A stretch of DNA of 64,000 bases, taken from contig NZ_CP039292.1 in assembly GCF_004798665.1 (NCBI RefSeq), positions 2,418,001 to 2,482,000 of the forward strand, given 5' to 3'. Within the stretch, counting starts at the first letter, position 1. Every line of letters begins with the position of its first letter. Shown piece after piece: positions 42,896-54,127 of this stretch. The position numbers and the translations under genes are program-made. This DNA is from Actinomyces procaprae. GTDB lineage: Bacteria; Actinomycetota; Actinomycetes; Actinomycetales; Actinomycetaceae. The notes under the pieces are model-generated. The model saw only the letters and a list, made by a program, of their open reading frames with translations. It ran no database searches and was not told the origin of the DNA.

Positions 42896-43648
42896 ATGAG
42901 CGCGTCAACACGGATCATTCAGTCCGTGAAGGGACTCAGCGGGCGAGCCGCACTCGGCCTGGTCGGACTGGTTTCCTTCGCCCTGGTCCCGGTACTGCTG
43001 AGCGCTGCGACCACAAGCGCCCGGTCCCTGCTGGAACTGCCCCTGGCCTGGTGGGGCCCCGCCCAGTTCTCCGCAGCCATCACCGCCGTCGCCTGCGGCG
43101 CCGGAGCCGCAGGGGCGCTCTGGCACCTGCTGTCAGTCATCCTGGCCCTGCTCGCCTGTTCCGACGGCCGTCGCGGATCCCTGAGGGCTCCCGGCCGCGG
43201 AGCCCGTGCGGCCGCCCGGATACTGCGCCGCTGGGGCGCTCCCGTGGTGCGGCGGATCGCCGCCGGAGCGCTTATCGCCGGCATGTCCTCAAGCCCGGCC
43301 CTCGCCGCCACCACCGCCGCCGCTCCCGGCAGCGACGACCTGGGCTGGCAGCCCACCCAGACGGCGCCCACTGACCCCGGGGACTCAGGCACCGGCTCCT
43401 CCCCCACCGATCCGGGGCAGCCGCAGGAGAGTCCCGCCCCCACCCCCGGGCACACGGTGACGGCCGGCGAGTCCCTGTGGTCCATCACCGAAGACCTGAT
43501 CGGCCCCGAGGCCTCGCCGGCGCAGGTAGCCGAGGCATGGCCACAGCTGTACCGGGCCAACACGGACGTGATCGGCTCAGACCCCGAGCTGATCCTCCCC
43601 GGAACACCCTTGTCCGTTCCCGGCTTCACCGACGAAGCCGAGTCCTGA
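42896..43648 (+). CDS. LysM-domain membrane protein
   Basis: 250 residues. Two or three hydrophobic segments (GLVGLVSFALVPVLLSAA, AITAVACGAGAAGALWHL, LLSVILALLAC) and a later signal-like stretch ending SSSPALAA precede a Pro/Thr/Asp-rich spacer and a C-terminal LysM domain: TVTAGESLWSITEDLIGPEA with WPQLYRANTDVIGSDPELIL and PGTPLSVP. LysM binds peptidoglycan glycan. It follows the ParA-like gene after 48 nt that contain the direct repeat ACATCATCA. Likely a membrane protein tethering the SAF/ParA-like complex to the wall. Confidence 0.85.
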   Translation: MSASTRIIQSVKGLSGRAALGLVGLVSFALVPVLLSAATTSARSLLELPLAWWGPAQFSAAITAVACGAGAAGALWHLLSVILALLACSDGRRGSLRAPGRGARAAARILRRWGAPVVRRIAAGALIAGMSSSPALAATTAAAPGSDDLGWQPTQTAPTDPGDSGTGSSPTDPGQPQESPAPTPGHTVTAGESLWSITEDLIGPEASPAQVAEAWPQLYRANTDVIGSDPELILPGTPLSVPGFTDEAES

Positions 43649-43708
43649 GCCATCCAGCCGAACACCGCGAGCGCCGCCTCCCACCACCACAGCCCCAGGA
43701 GAAGCATC

Positions 43709-44365
43709 ATGTCCGCCCTCACCGCCGCCGCCCCGGCATATCCCCAGTCCGCCCCGTCACCGCAGTCGCCCGCCACCAACGACAAGCCGCAGTTGCGTGC
43801 AGTCCCGGCACCGGAGACGATCGAGCGTCCCGGCACACCTCCCCGCAGCCGCACCCGCCCGGCCCCGGCCGCACGCACCGCCCCCGGCCTGCGCCTCTCA
43901 GCGAGCACGCCCGCCGGCACCCTCGTGCCCCGCCCGGTCCTGGACGGCGCCCAGCAGCCCAAGGACTGGGACCGCCTACGCTTCCGCCCCGTCTTGAAGC
44001 AAGGCGGCGATGACGCGAAACAGCCGAACGCCGAGGCCGAGATGCCCGATCCGGCGCGCTTCGCCGCCGTGGTCGTGACCGCCGCCGCCGAAGTGCTGTC
44101 CGGGCACCGCCGGGCGGACAACCTCGCACGCTGGACCACGCCGGAGCTGTTCGAGGCGCTCACCCGGCGGGCGGGACTGGCGTGCAGACTGCTCGGGCAG
44201 GCGCCGACGCGACTACGCCCGCGCTCGGCGCACGCCCAGCCACCCAAGCACGGCAGCTGCGAGGTGACGGTCCTGCTGGACGACGGCACCCGCGTTCGCG
44301 CGGCGGCCGCCCGCCTGGAGACCTTCAGGGGACGGTGGCTGCTGGCCGCGCTCGAAATCGCCTGA
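43709..44365 (+). CDS. Rv3235-family protein
   Basis: 218 residues. The first ~110 residues are Pro/Ala/Arg-rich and probably disordered. The C-terminal ~100 form a small conserved domain: RFAAVVVTAAAEVLSGHRRA, LARWTTPELFEALTRRAGLA and GRWLLAALEIA, with the pattern of the actinobacterial Rv3235 (DUF6459) family that is regularly found next to secA. The stop lies 2 nt from the stop of secA (convergent). Function unknown; a link to secretion or division is suggested only by the conserved neighbourhood. Confidence 0.8.
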   Translation: MSALTAAAPAYPQSAPSPQSPATNDKPQLRAVPAPETIERPGTPPRSRTRPAPAARTAPGLRLSASTPAGTLVPRPVLDGAQQPKDWDRLRFRPVLKQGGDDAKQPNAEAEMPDPARFAAVVVTAAAEVLSGHRRADNLARWTTPELFEALTRRAGLACRLLGQAPTRLRPRSAHAQPPKHGSCEVTVLLDDGTRVRAAAARLETFRGRWLLAALEIA

Positions 44366-44367
44366 GG

Positions 44368-47247
<2,880 letters not shown>

Positions 47248-47514
47248 GCTGCTTTCTCCCCTGGTAGCTGATGGGAGCCCGCCGGCATGCGGCGCCTAGG
47301 AGGGCGGGCCCCGTGCCCGGGTGGACCGGGCGCGGACGCCGCCATGGTATGCCATTGCACGGCTGGGTCCCGGGCAGGGGGCGGGCTATCGCTCACCGCT
47401 GAGCGCATCCGCCGTCGTCCACAGCCGCCCTCGAAGACGGCCCGCCCGCGGCGCCTGTGGATAACCCGCGTCCGCGGCGGGCGCCCCGCCGCGGACGGGA
47501 CGCACACTGTGCGC

Positions 47515-48342
47515 ATGCTCCGTCACCTGCCGGGCGCGCTCGCCGACGCCGTGCACGTCGCCCTGCCGCTCAGTTGCGCCGGCTGCGGCCGGTGGGACGT
47601 CTCCCTGTGCGAGGACTGCGCGGCACTGCTCGAGGCGGCGCCGCACCGGGTCGAGCACGCCGACGCCGCCGCCGGACTGGCCGTGTGGGCGCTGGCTGCC
47701 TACGCCGGTCCGGTCAGGTCCCTGGTGCTGAGCTGGAAGAACGGCGCCCGGGAGGAGCTTGACCGTGTCATGTCCCGGGCGGGCCGACGGGCGGGCCGCC
47801 AAGTGGCGGAGGGCCTGTCCGCCCGGACGGTGGCGGCAGTGTCCGCGGCCGACGGCCTGCTGGTGGTTCCGGCACCGTCCGGCCTGCAGCGGCGGGCGCG
47901 CGGCAGGCTGGTGGCGGCACGGCTCGCCGACGCCATCGCACTCGGCATGGCCGAAGGCCTGCGGGAGGTGTCCCGGGACGTGTCGCGGCGGCCGGTGACG
48001 GTGGCCAGCGCGGACGTGCTGCGGCGTCGGGCCGGTGCGGGCGGCGTGCGGCAGGCGGGCCGGTCTGCGGCCCAGCGGCGCGCCAACCGCTCGACGCCGC
48101 CGCGGGTGGTGGCCCCGGTCGCAGGGATGGCGGTGGTACTGGTCGATGACGTGGTTACCACCGGGGCCACGCTGGGGGCCTGCGCCCGAGCACTGCGCCT
48201 GGCGGGCGCAGTGGTTGAGGAGGCCCTGGTGGTGGCCGCGGCCCCGCCGCCGGCCCGGGGGCGTCCGGTGGTGGTCCCCGGCGGCCCGGTGCTCCCCGCA
48301 GACGGCGGCGGGATGGCCATGAGCGCCCCAAAAATGGTGTAG
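47515..48342 (+). CDS. ComF-family phosphoribosyltransferase-like protein
   Basis: 275 residues from ATG 47515. A zinc-finger-like N-terminus with paired cysteines (LSCAGCGRWDVSLCEDCAAL) precedes a PRTase fold: VRSLVLSWKNGAREELDRV, LLVVPAPSGLQRRARGR and the PRPP loop AVVLVDDVVTTGATLGACAR. ComF proteins support DNA uptake in competent bacteria; in actinobacteria the role is unclear. It is slightly longer than usual through an insertion around residue 165-190. It precedes hpf by 184 nt on the same strand, an arrangement common in the phylum. A TGTGGATAA at 47455 resembles a DnaA box. Confidence 0.88.
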   Translation: MLRHLPGALADAVHVALPLSCAGCGRWDVSLCEDCAALLEAAPHRVEHADAAAGLAVWALAAYAGPVRSLVLSWKNGAREELDRVMSRAGRRAGRQVAEGLSARTVAAVSAADGLLVVPAPSGLQRRARGRLVAARLADAIALGMAEGLREVSRDVSRRPVTVASADVLRRRAGAGGVRQAGRSAAQRRANRSTPPRVVAPVAGMAVVLVDDVVTTGATLGACARALRLAGAVVEEALVVAAAPPPARGRPVVVPGGPVLPADGGGMAMSAPKMV

Positions 48343-48526
48343 GTTATGTGTCGTAACGCACACACTAGTGCGCGGCGGCCGAGGTCGGCGCCGCGCCCCG
48401 GTTCTCCGCCGGCAGCACACGAGGAGGTGGCCAACCACTCCGAAGCCGCCGCGAGGTGCGGCGGCTGTCTCCCCCCCAGCCCGATCCCCTCACAAGGATC
48501 ACTTGGACTCAGAAAGAGGTTCCACC

Positions 48527-49177
48527 ATGGACATCACCGTCGTCGGTCGCAATGCGGAGATCAGCTCTCGCCTGCGGGACTACGTCGAGGAGAAGGCCGC
48601 CAAGGTCGAGCAGTTCGACCCGCGCGTCCAACGAGTCGAGGTCGAGGTCACCCACGAGCGCAACCCGCGTCAGGCGGACACCGCCGAGCGCGCAGAGATC
48701 ACCGTCATCTCCAAGGGCCCGGTGATCCGGGCCGAGGCCAGCTCCTCCGACCGCTTCGCCGCCTTCGACATCGCCATGGGGAAGCTGACCGAGCGCTTGC
48801 GCCGGGCACGCGACCGGAAGAAGAACCACCGCCGCCACATCGTCGAGCTCCCCGACCAGGTCGCGTCCGCCCCCGCCGAGGAGCCGGAGCTGCCGGACAC
48901 CGACGACCTGCCCATCGAGGACTCGCCCTCGGCGCCCACCCAGCCGGGTGTGGCGGTGGAGTCCCAGCTGGGAGACTCCCCCGTGGTGGTACGGCAGAAG
49001 CTCCACGACGCAGTGCCGATGACGGTGGATGAGGCCCTGTACCAGATGGAGCTGGTGGGCCACCCCTTCTACCTCTTCATTGAGAAGTCCACGATGCAGC
49101 CCTGCGCCGTCTACCACCGGCACGGCTGGACCTACGGCGTCATCCGCCTGAACGCGCAAGTCACCACCGGCGACTGA
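48527..49177 (+). CDS. hpf: Long-form ribosome hibernation promoting factor
   Basis: 216 residues from ATG 48527 (AGAGG 5-9 nt upstream); the longer upstream frame is not supported. N-terminal S30AE/YfiA domain (MDITVVGRNAEISSRLRDYV, EKAAKVEQFDPRVQRVEVEV, SDRFAAFDIAMGKLTERLRR), a charged linker, and the C-terminal dimerisation domain (PMTVDEALYQMELVGHPFYL, VYHRHGWTYGVIRL). It binds the ribosome and joins two 70S into 100S dimers in stationary phase. Its upstream gap contains small dyads (CGCAC/GTGCG at 48356-48371), which might reflect stress-dependent control. Confidence 0.94.
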   Translation: MDITVVGRNAEISSRLRDYVEEKAAKVEQFDPRVQRVEVEVTHERNPRQADTAERAEITVISKGPVIRAEASSSDRFAAFDIAMGKLTERLRRARDRKKNHRRHIVELPDQVASAPAEEPELPDTDDLPIEDSPSAPTQPGVAVESQLGDSPVVVRQKLHDAVPMTVDEALYQMELVGHPFYLFIEKSTMQPCAVYHRHGWTYGVIRLNAQVTTGD

Positions 49178-49199
49178 GCCACCCGCCACGATCGTGGCA

Positions 49200-49233
49200 G
49201 CGCCCCGCATGCAACCTCCGGCATGCGGGGCGC
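49200..49233. terminator. Perfect hairpin between hpf and lpqB
   Basis: GCGCCCCGCATGC (49200-49212) and GCATGCGGGGCGC (49221-49233) form a perfect 13-bp stem with an 8-nt loop. It lies 22 nt past the hpf stop and 70 nt before the lpqB stop on the other strand, so it can end both convergent transcripts. Confidence 0.8.
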
Positions 49234-49302
49234 CCCGCATGCTCGCCGCTGCCGGGCCCGTCCGCCGCGGCGCGGCGGGCAGTCCCGCCGCGGCGCGCTC
49301 CC

Positions 49303-51132
49303 TCAGGGAAGCGGGTAGGCGATGTCGGTGATGCCGGTGGCGCTCACACGCCAGGCCGCGCCCGTGTGCTGCCAGATGCGCCCTTCGGCGTCGGTCAGCT
49401 GGACCGCTCCGGTAGCCCGGTCCGCAGTGACGGCGACCGCAGCCGGGGACGTGATGGCGGCGGTCAGCGGCCCGCCGACGGGAACGCGCAAAACACCCGA
49501 CGCCACCTGGCCGTCCTCGGAGGCGGGCAGCACGGCCACGCTCAGCGGGTCATACCAGACGACGGCGTCGGTGCGGGCCGCGGCTGCGGCGGGCAGCTCC
49601 AGGGGATCTCCCAGGCCGGTCGGGGTGCCGTCGTTACGGACGATCACAGCCACGCTCACACGGTCATCACCGTGCTCGCCGCTCCCCCGGTGGCGCACCA
49701 CAATGCGAGCCGACTCGGCGGCCAGGTCGAAGGCCACAACCGTCCGGCTGCTCAGCCACGGGGCGTCTATCGACGCCCGCCGGCCCCGGCCGTCAACGGC
49801 GATGATCCGCCCCTCCGCCCCTGTCCACACCCACTGGTGGCGGTCCACGATCGGGGGCAGCAGCCCCTGGGTCGCGGCCTCGGCGCCGTCCGCCTCTCCG
49901 GCCCCGTCCGGGTCCGGGGCGGCACCGGGCTCGGCCTCGGTGTCAGAGTCGGCGCGGGAATCGGCCTCCCCCACAGACATGATGACGTCGGCCGCGCCCT
50001 GCCCCGGTGACACGCGCAGCAGGCTGGAACGGGTCAGGGCGTACACGGTGCCGTCCTGGGCGAGCGTGGGGTGAGAGGCGACGTCGGCGCCCATGGTCTG
50101 GGCCGCCACCAGGGTGGTACGGGTGGAACTCGTGCCCTGGACGACGGCTCCCGCCCACATCCCGACCACTTGCCCCGGCGGCGTGTCGACGGCGGGCAGC
50201 GCCGTCGGCGCCCCGAGCTCGTCGCCATCGGCCCGCACGGCGACGTCCCGCACCTGCGTGAGGTCGGATGCACCCAGAAGCGTGGCGCGAATCTGCGCCA
50301 CCAGGAGCCGTGCCTGCGCCTCATCTAGGTCACCCGGACCGCCCAGGCCGATCAGGTCGACGCTGGCGATCCCGCCCTCGACTACGACGCCGTCGTCCCC
50401 GATGGTGACGCCGGCGGGAATCGCGGTGGACACCCCCGCGGCCATCCAGGTCGAGGGCCCCTCCAGCAGCGCCTCGACCAGTCGCCGGGACAGCTCGTGG
50501 CGGGGCAGCCAGCGCAGCTCCGGAACCAGGCGGGTGTGGTCAGGGGTCAGGAAGAACAGCGGCGCGGAGCCGAAGCCGGCCATCAGGTCACCGTCGGACA
50601 GGAGCATCCCGTCGGGCAGCTCGGCTATGCGCCACTGGCCCGACGCATTGGTGGTCAGCGCGTAGCGGTAGGAGTGATCGGGATCGGCAGCTCCGGTGAA
50701 CACGCCGACCGGGTCGACGACGCCTATCAGGTCGACCGTGACGGTCACCTCGTGCTCGACCAGGGCGACCACCGGCGTGGTCGAGCCCTCGTAGACGCCC
50801 ACCGCGGCGGTGGGCTGCCAGGAGGCGGAGGCCGCGTCGGTAAGGAAGGCCCGCGCGGTGGCGAAGTCGTCGAACAGCCCGGCGGCGCAGGCACGCAGGA
50901 ACCCCGTGACGATCTCATCCGGGGTGGCGCCGTCCGCGGGGCCCGCCGCGGTCTGGACGAGCTGTTCGTCACCCGCCCCCAGGACGTCGGACTCGGCCAC
51001 GCCCCCGGACGTGGGCAGGGCGGTGCAGGCGGCGAGCGAGCCGCCACCGAGCAGCAGCGCGGCGAGCACCGCGCGACGAGGCACGTCCCGGGCGGGGCGG
51101 CGCTCGGGCAGGGCGGATGCGGGACCCGTCAC
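49303..51132 (-). CDS. lpqB: MtrAB-associated lipoprotein LpqB
   Basis: 609 residues from a GTG at 51132 that overlaps the mtrB stop (GTGA). Signal peptide with lipobox: RRAVLAALLLGGGSLAAC, giving a lipid-anchored Cys. It is followed by a GerMN domain (LVPELRWLPRHELSRRLVEA, LLEGPSTWMAAGVSTAIPAG) and a beta-propeller-like C-terminal half (WVWTGAEGRIIAVDGRGRR). LpqB interacts with the extracellular part of MtrB and modulates MtrA phosphorylation and wall homeostasis. A low-complexity Asp/Glu/Ala segment near residue 390-415 is an insertion specific to this protein. Confidence 0.93.
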   Translation of the reverse strand: MTGPASALPERRPARDVPRRAVLAALLLGGGSLAACTALPTSGGVAESDVLGAGDEQLVQTAAGPADGATPDEIVTGFLRACAAGLFDDFATARAFLTDAASASWQPTAAVGVYEGSTTPVVALVEHEVTVTVDLIGVVDPVGVFTGAADPDHSYRYALTTNASGQWRIAELPDGMLLSDGDLMAGFGSAPLFFLTPDHTRLVPELRWLPRHELSRRLVEALLEGPSTWMAAGVSTAIPAGVTIGDDGVVVEGGIASVDLIGLGGPGDLDEAQARLLVAQIRATLLGASDLTQVRDVAVRADGDELGAPTALPAVDTPPGQVVGMWAGAVVQGTSSTRTTLVAAQTMGADVASHPTLAQDGTVYALTRSSLLRVSPGQGAADVIMSVGEADSRADSDTEAEPGAAPDPDGAGEADGAEAATQGLLPPIVDRHQWVWTGAEGRIIAVDGRGRRASIDAPWLSSRTVVAFDLAAESARIVVRHRGSGEHGDDRVSVAVIVRNDGTPTGLGDPLELPAAAAARTDAVVWYDPLSVAVLPASEDGQVASGVLRVPVGGPLTAAITSPAAVAVTADRATGAVQLTDAEGRIWQHTGAAWRVSATGITDIAYPLP

Positions 51133-53000
51133 CGGCGGCCCCCCTCCTGCTTCCTGCGGGAGTCGGTGTCCTCGGGCGTACGCGCCGTCGGGCCCTCCCC
51201 CGGGGCGATGACGGTCACGCGCACCTGCGCGTCGGCCTCATCGGCCTCGGTGGGCGTGGCGACCTCCTCCTGCTCGGAGTCGCGATCGACGTCCGAGCGG
51301 CGGGAGGCAGGCGAGGGCGTGAGCGCCGGGACGGCCGGAACGGTGACGTCGACGTCCTTGGTGCGGGCGCCGACCCGGGAGACGGGCGGGGCGTCGTCGG
51401 GAACCACGTCCAGGGGGCCGGGCTTGGTAAAGGTGCCGGGGGTCGCATCGGGACCGAGGCGGCGCGGCAGGGTCAGCACGAAGGAGGCGCCGTCCGCGGG
51501 CCAGCCCCAGGCGGTCAGGGTGCCGCCGTGCAGCACGGCGTCCTCCAGGGAGATGGACAGGCCCAGCCCGGTGCCGCCCAGGGTGCGCTTGCGGGACGGG
51601 TCGGCGCGGTAGAAGCGGTCGAAGACCTTCTTGACCACGTCCGGGCTCATGCCCACCCCGTGATCGCGCACGCGTACGGCGACTGCGTCACCGTTGGCGG
51701 CGACGGTGATGTCAATGGGGGATCCCTCGGCGTGCTCAAGCGCGTTGACGATCAGGTTGCGCAGGATGCGCTCGACCCGGGCTACATCGACCTCGGCGAC
51801 GCAGGGCTCCTCGGGCAGGTGCAGGCGGATCGGCGAGCCGGAGGCCTCAACGTGGACGGCGACCAGGTCGAGTACGCCGTGCAGGACGGCCCCGATATCC
51901 GCCTCCGCGGCGCGCAGCTGCACGCGGCCGGAGTCGATGCGGGAGATCTCCAGCAGGTCTGAGAGCATCTGCTCAAAGCGGTCTATCTCGCGCATGAGGA
52001 TCTTCAGGCTGCGCGTGGCGAACGGGTCCTGAATCTCATCGCGGGCCTGCCAGATCTGCTCCGCGGCCAGCCGGATGGACGCCAGGGGCGTGCGCAGCTC
52101 GTGGGATACGTCGGACACGAACAGCTTCTCCACCTTCGACAGGCTCTCCCAGGCCTGGATCTGCGCCTCGAGGGAGTCGGCCATATTGTTGAAGGAGCGC
52201 GACAGCGTGGCGATCTCATTCTCCCCCGACACCGGCAGCCGCTCCTGGAGGTGGCCGGCCGCCAGGCGCTCGGCCGCCAAGGAGGCCCGCCGGATGGGGA
52301 TCAGCACCCGGGAGGTGAGGGCCCACAGCCCGACGATGAGCAGCAGCAGGAAGCCGGCGCCGGCGATGATGATGGCCCGCGTGGCCAGGTCGATGACGTG
52401 CTGCTCGGGCGCCAGCGTGTACACGAGGAACAGGTTGTACCCGCCGGCCAGCGGCAGGTTGACGCGAGAGCCGACCATGAGTCCCGGGGCGGTTCCGTCG
52501 CCGTCGGGTATGCCCACGGACTGGAAGTACTGGGTGCCGGTTTGGCCCGCGTCGATCTGGGAGACCAGGTTGTCGGTGATCAGCGCGGCCAGGTCCGCAT
52601 CGGTGGCCAGGTCGTTGATGATGATCGTTGAGGTCTCGCCACCGGCGCGGCGCAGCACCACGCCCACACCGCCCGCCCCGACGAAGGAGTCGTTGATGGA
52701 GGCGAGCTGCGCCTGCGCCGTCGCGGTCAGGTCATCGGCAGTGTCGACCTGGGCGACGTCGAAGGCGGACTGGGCTGCGGCCGTGCGCTGGCGAGCATCG
52801 GTGAGGATGGCGGCGCGACGCTCGGCGAACACGTCGTTGCGAATGGTGATCGTGACCGCCACCAGCAGCACGGCGATGAGGACCACGCCGGCCACCGTGG
52901 CGAACAGCACCATGGAGGTGCCAAGAGAGCGGCGTGCCGCCCCCAGCGGAGTCGGCACGCCGCGACGCCCTGTACGCCGACCCCGGAGTCGAGCTTCCAC
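51129..53000 (-). CDS. mtrB: Sensor histidine kinase MtrB
   Basis: 623 residues from a GTG at 53000. Two membrane spans (SMVLFATVAGVVLIAVLLVA near residue 30 and AIIIAGAGFLLLLIVGLWAL near 215) flank an extracellular sensor of ~150 residues. Then come HAMP (SRVLIPIRRASLAAERLAAG), HisKA with the phosphoacceptor His in VSDVSHELRTPLASIRLA, and HATPase (NLIVNALEHA, VRDHGVGMSPDVV, TLGGTGLGLSISLEDAV). A Thr/Pro/acidic C-terminal tail of ~115 residues is probably disordered. It phosphorylates MtrA in control of wall metabolism and division. Confidence 0.95.
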   Translation of the reverse strand: MEARLRGRRTGRRGVPTPLGAARRSLGTSMVLFATVAGVVLIAVLLVAVTITIRNDVFAERRAAILTDARQRTAAAQSAFDVAQVDTADDLTATAQAQLASINDSFVGAGGVGVVLRRAGGETSTIIINDLATDADLAALITDNLVSQIDAGQTGTQYFQSVGIPDGDGTAPGLMVGSRVNLPLAGGYNLFLVYTLAPEQHVIDLATRAIIIAGAGFLLLLIVGLWALTSRVLIPIRRASLAAERLAAGHLQERLPVSGENEIATLSRSFNNMADSLEAQIQAWESLSKVEKLFVSDVSHELRTPLASIRLAAEQIWQARDEIQDPFATRSLKILMREIDRFEQMLSDLLEISRIDSGRVQLRAAEADIGAVLHGVLDLVAVHVEASGSPIRLHLPEEPCVAEVDVARVERILRNLIVNALEHAEGSPIDITVAANGDAVAVRVRDHGVGMSPDVVKKVFDRFYRADPSRKRTLGGTGLGLSISLEDAVLHGGTLTAWGWPADGASFVLTLPRRLGPDATPGTFTKPGPLDVVPDDAPPVSRVGARTKDVDVTVPAVPALTPSPASRRSDVDRDSEQEEVATPTEADEADAQVRVTVIAPGEGPTARTPEDTDSRRKQEGGRR

Positions 53001-53064
53001 GGTCAGCGAGCCACGGGACTCGGGTGGCGAGGCGGGCGGGACTCAGGCGTCACCGCGCCCGCAG

Positions 53065-53748
53065 TCACTTGCCGTCGCCGGCACGGTAGCCGACGCCGCG
53101 CACCGTCACCACGATGCTGGGATGCTCGGGGTCCTTCTCGATCTTGGCGCGCAGGCGCTGCACGTGCACGTTGACCAGGCGGGTGTCGGCGGCGTGCTGG
53201 TAGCCCCACACCTGCTCCAGCAGCTCCTCACGCGTGAACACCTTCCACGGGGTGCGGGCGAGGGTGACCAGCAGGTCGAACTCCAGCGGCGTGAGGTTGA
53301 TGACGGTGTCACCGCGGTGGACCTGGTGGCCGGAGACGTCGATGTCCAGGTCGCCGGCGCGCACGTGCTCAGCGCCATTGGCGTCGATGTTGCGGCGCAG
53401 GCGAGTGCGGACGCGAGCCAGCAGCTCCTTGGACTTGAAGGGCTTGGTGACGTAGTCGTCAGCGCCGGCCTCGAGCCCGGCCACCACGTCCTGGGTGTCG
53501 GTGCGCGCGGTGAGCATGATGATCGGCACGTCGGACTCGGAGCGGATGAGCTTGCAGATCTCCACGCCGTCGAGCCCCGGCAGCATCAGGTCCAGCAGGA
53601 CCAGATCCGGATCAGTCTCGCGGAAGGCCTCGAGGGCCTTCGCGCCGTCGGCGCAGAAGGACGGAGTGTAGTCCTCCGCCTCCAGCATGATGCCGATCAT
53701 CTCGGCCAGGGCAGTATCATCGTCAACGACCAGAATGCGAGTGCGCAT
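53065..53748 (-). CDS. mtrA: Response regulator MtrA
   Basis: 227 residues from ATG 53748. OmpR/PhoB type: receiver domain with RILVVDDDTALAEMIGIMLE, phospho-Asp in LVLLDLMLPGLDGVEI, LTARTDTQDVVAGLEAGADD and KPFKSKELLARVRT, then a winged helix (INLTPLEFDLLVTLARTPWK, VFTREELLEQVWGYQHAADT, RLVNVHVQRLRAKIEKDPE). The TPLEFDLL to RGVGYRAG span is nearly invariant in MtrA orthologues. It is the first gene of mtrA-mtrB-lpqB. The gap before mtrB is 64 nt. Confidence 0.97.
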   Translation of the reverse strand: MRTRILVVDDDTALAEMIGIMLEAEDYTPSFCADGAKALEAFRETDPDLVLLDLMLPGLDGVEICKLIRSESDVPIIMLTARTDTQDVVAGLEAGADDYVTKPFKSKELLARVRTRLRRNIDANGAEHVRAGDLDIDVSGHQVHRGDTVINLTPLEFDLLVTLARTPWKVFTREELLEQVWGYQHAADTRLVNVHVQRLRAKIEKDPEHPSIVVTVRGVGYRAGDGK

Positions 53749-54127
53749 GGCGCCTATCTTGACACGTACATAAGGCACGAATGGCGCCTACATGCCACAC
53801 CGCGACGTTCCTCACATGCAATTGAGGTTGACTTAAGCCCTTCGATCGGAGGGACTTTCGGCCCCCTGCTTAGGTTTCGCGCCTGTCCCGCTCCCCGCAC
53901 CCGCCCCCGCGGACCGTGCGAAAAACACTTCGCAGGAACATGCAACCCGGGCGTGTCCGCACCCCAGGAGCACCGGCAGCCACGCCACGAAGCAGCACCG
54001 GCAACTGCACCTCGACCCTCACCGCGGCCGACGCCGCGCCTCAAGAGCCCGCCCGCCCCGGCCCGGCCCCGGCTGGCGCTTCTCCTCCTCGAGGGGGAGA
54101 GCACCGGCGCCAACACCGTGAAACAGT
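53749..54127. other. Divergent upstream region of mtrA and the membrane-protein gene
   Basis: 379 nt without a supported gene. On the minus strand, TATGTACGTGTCAAGAT just upstream of mtrA could include a -10 box. A partial dyad CCCTTCGATCGGAGGG lies at 53838-53853 and TTGACTT just before it. The stretch 53900-54110 is proline/alanine-coding-like on paper but has no ribosome site. Confidence 0.5.
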
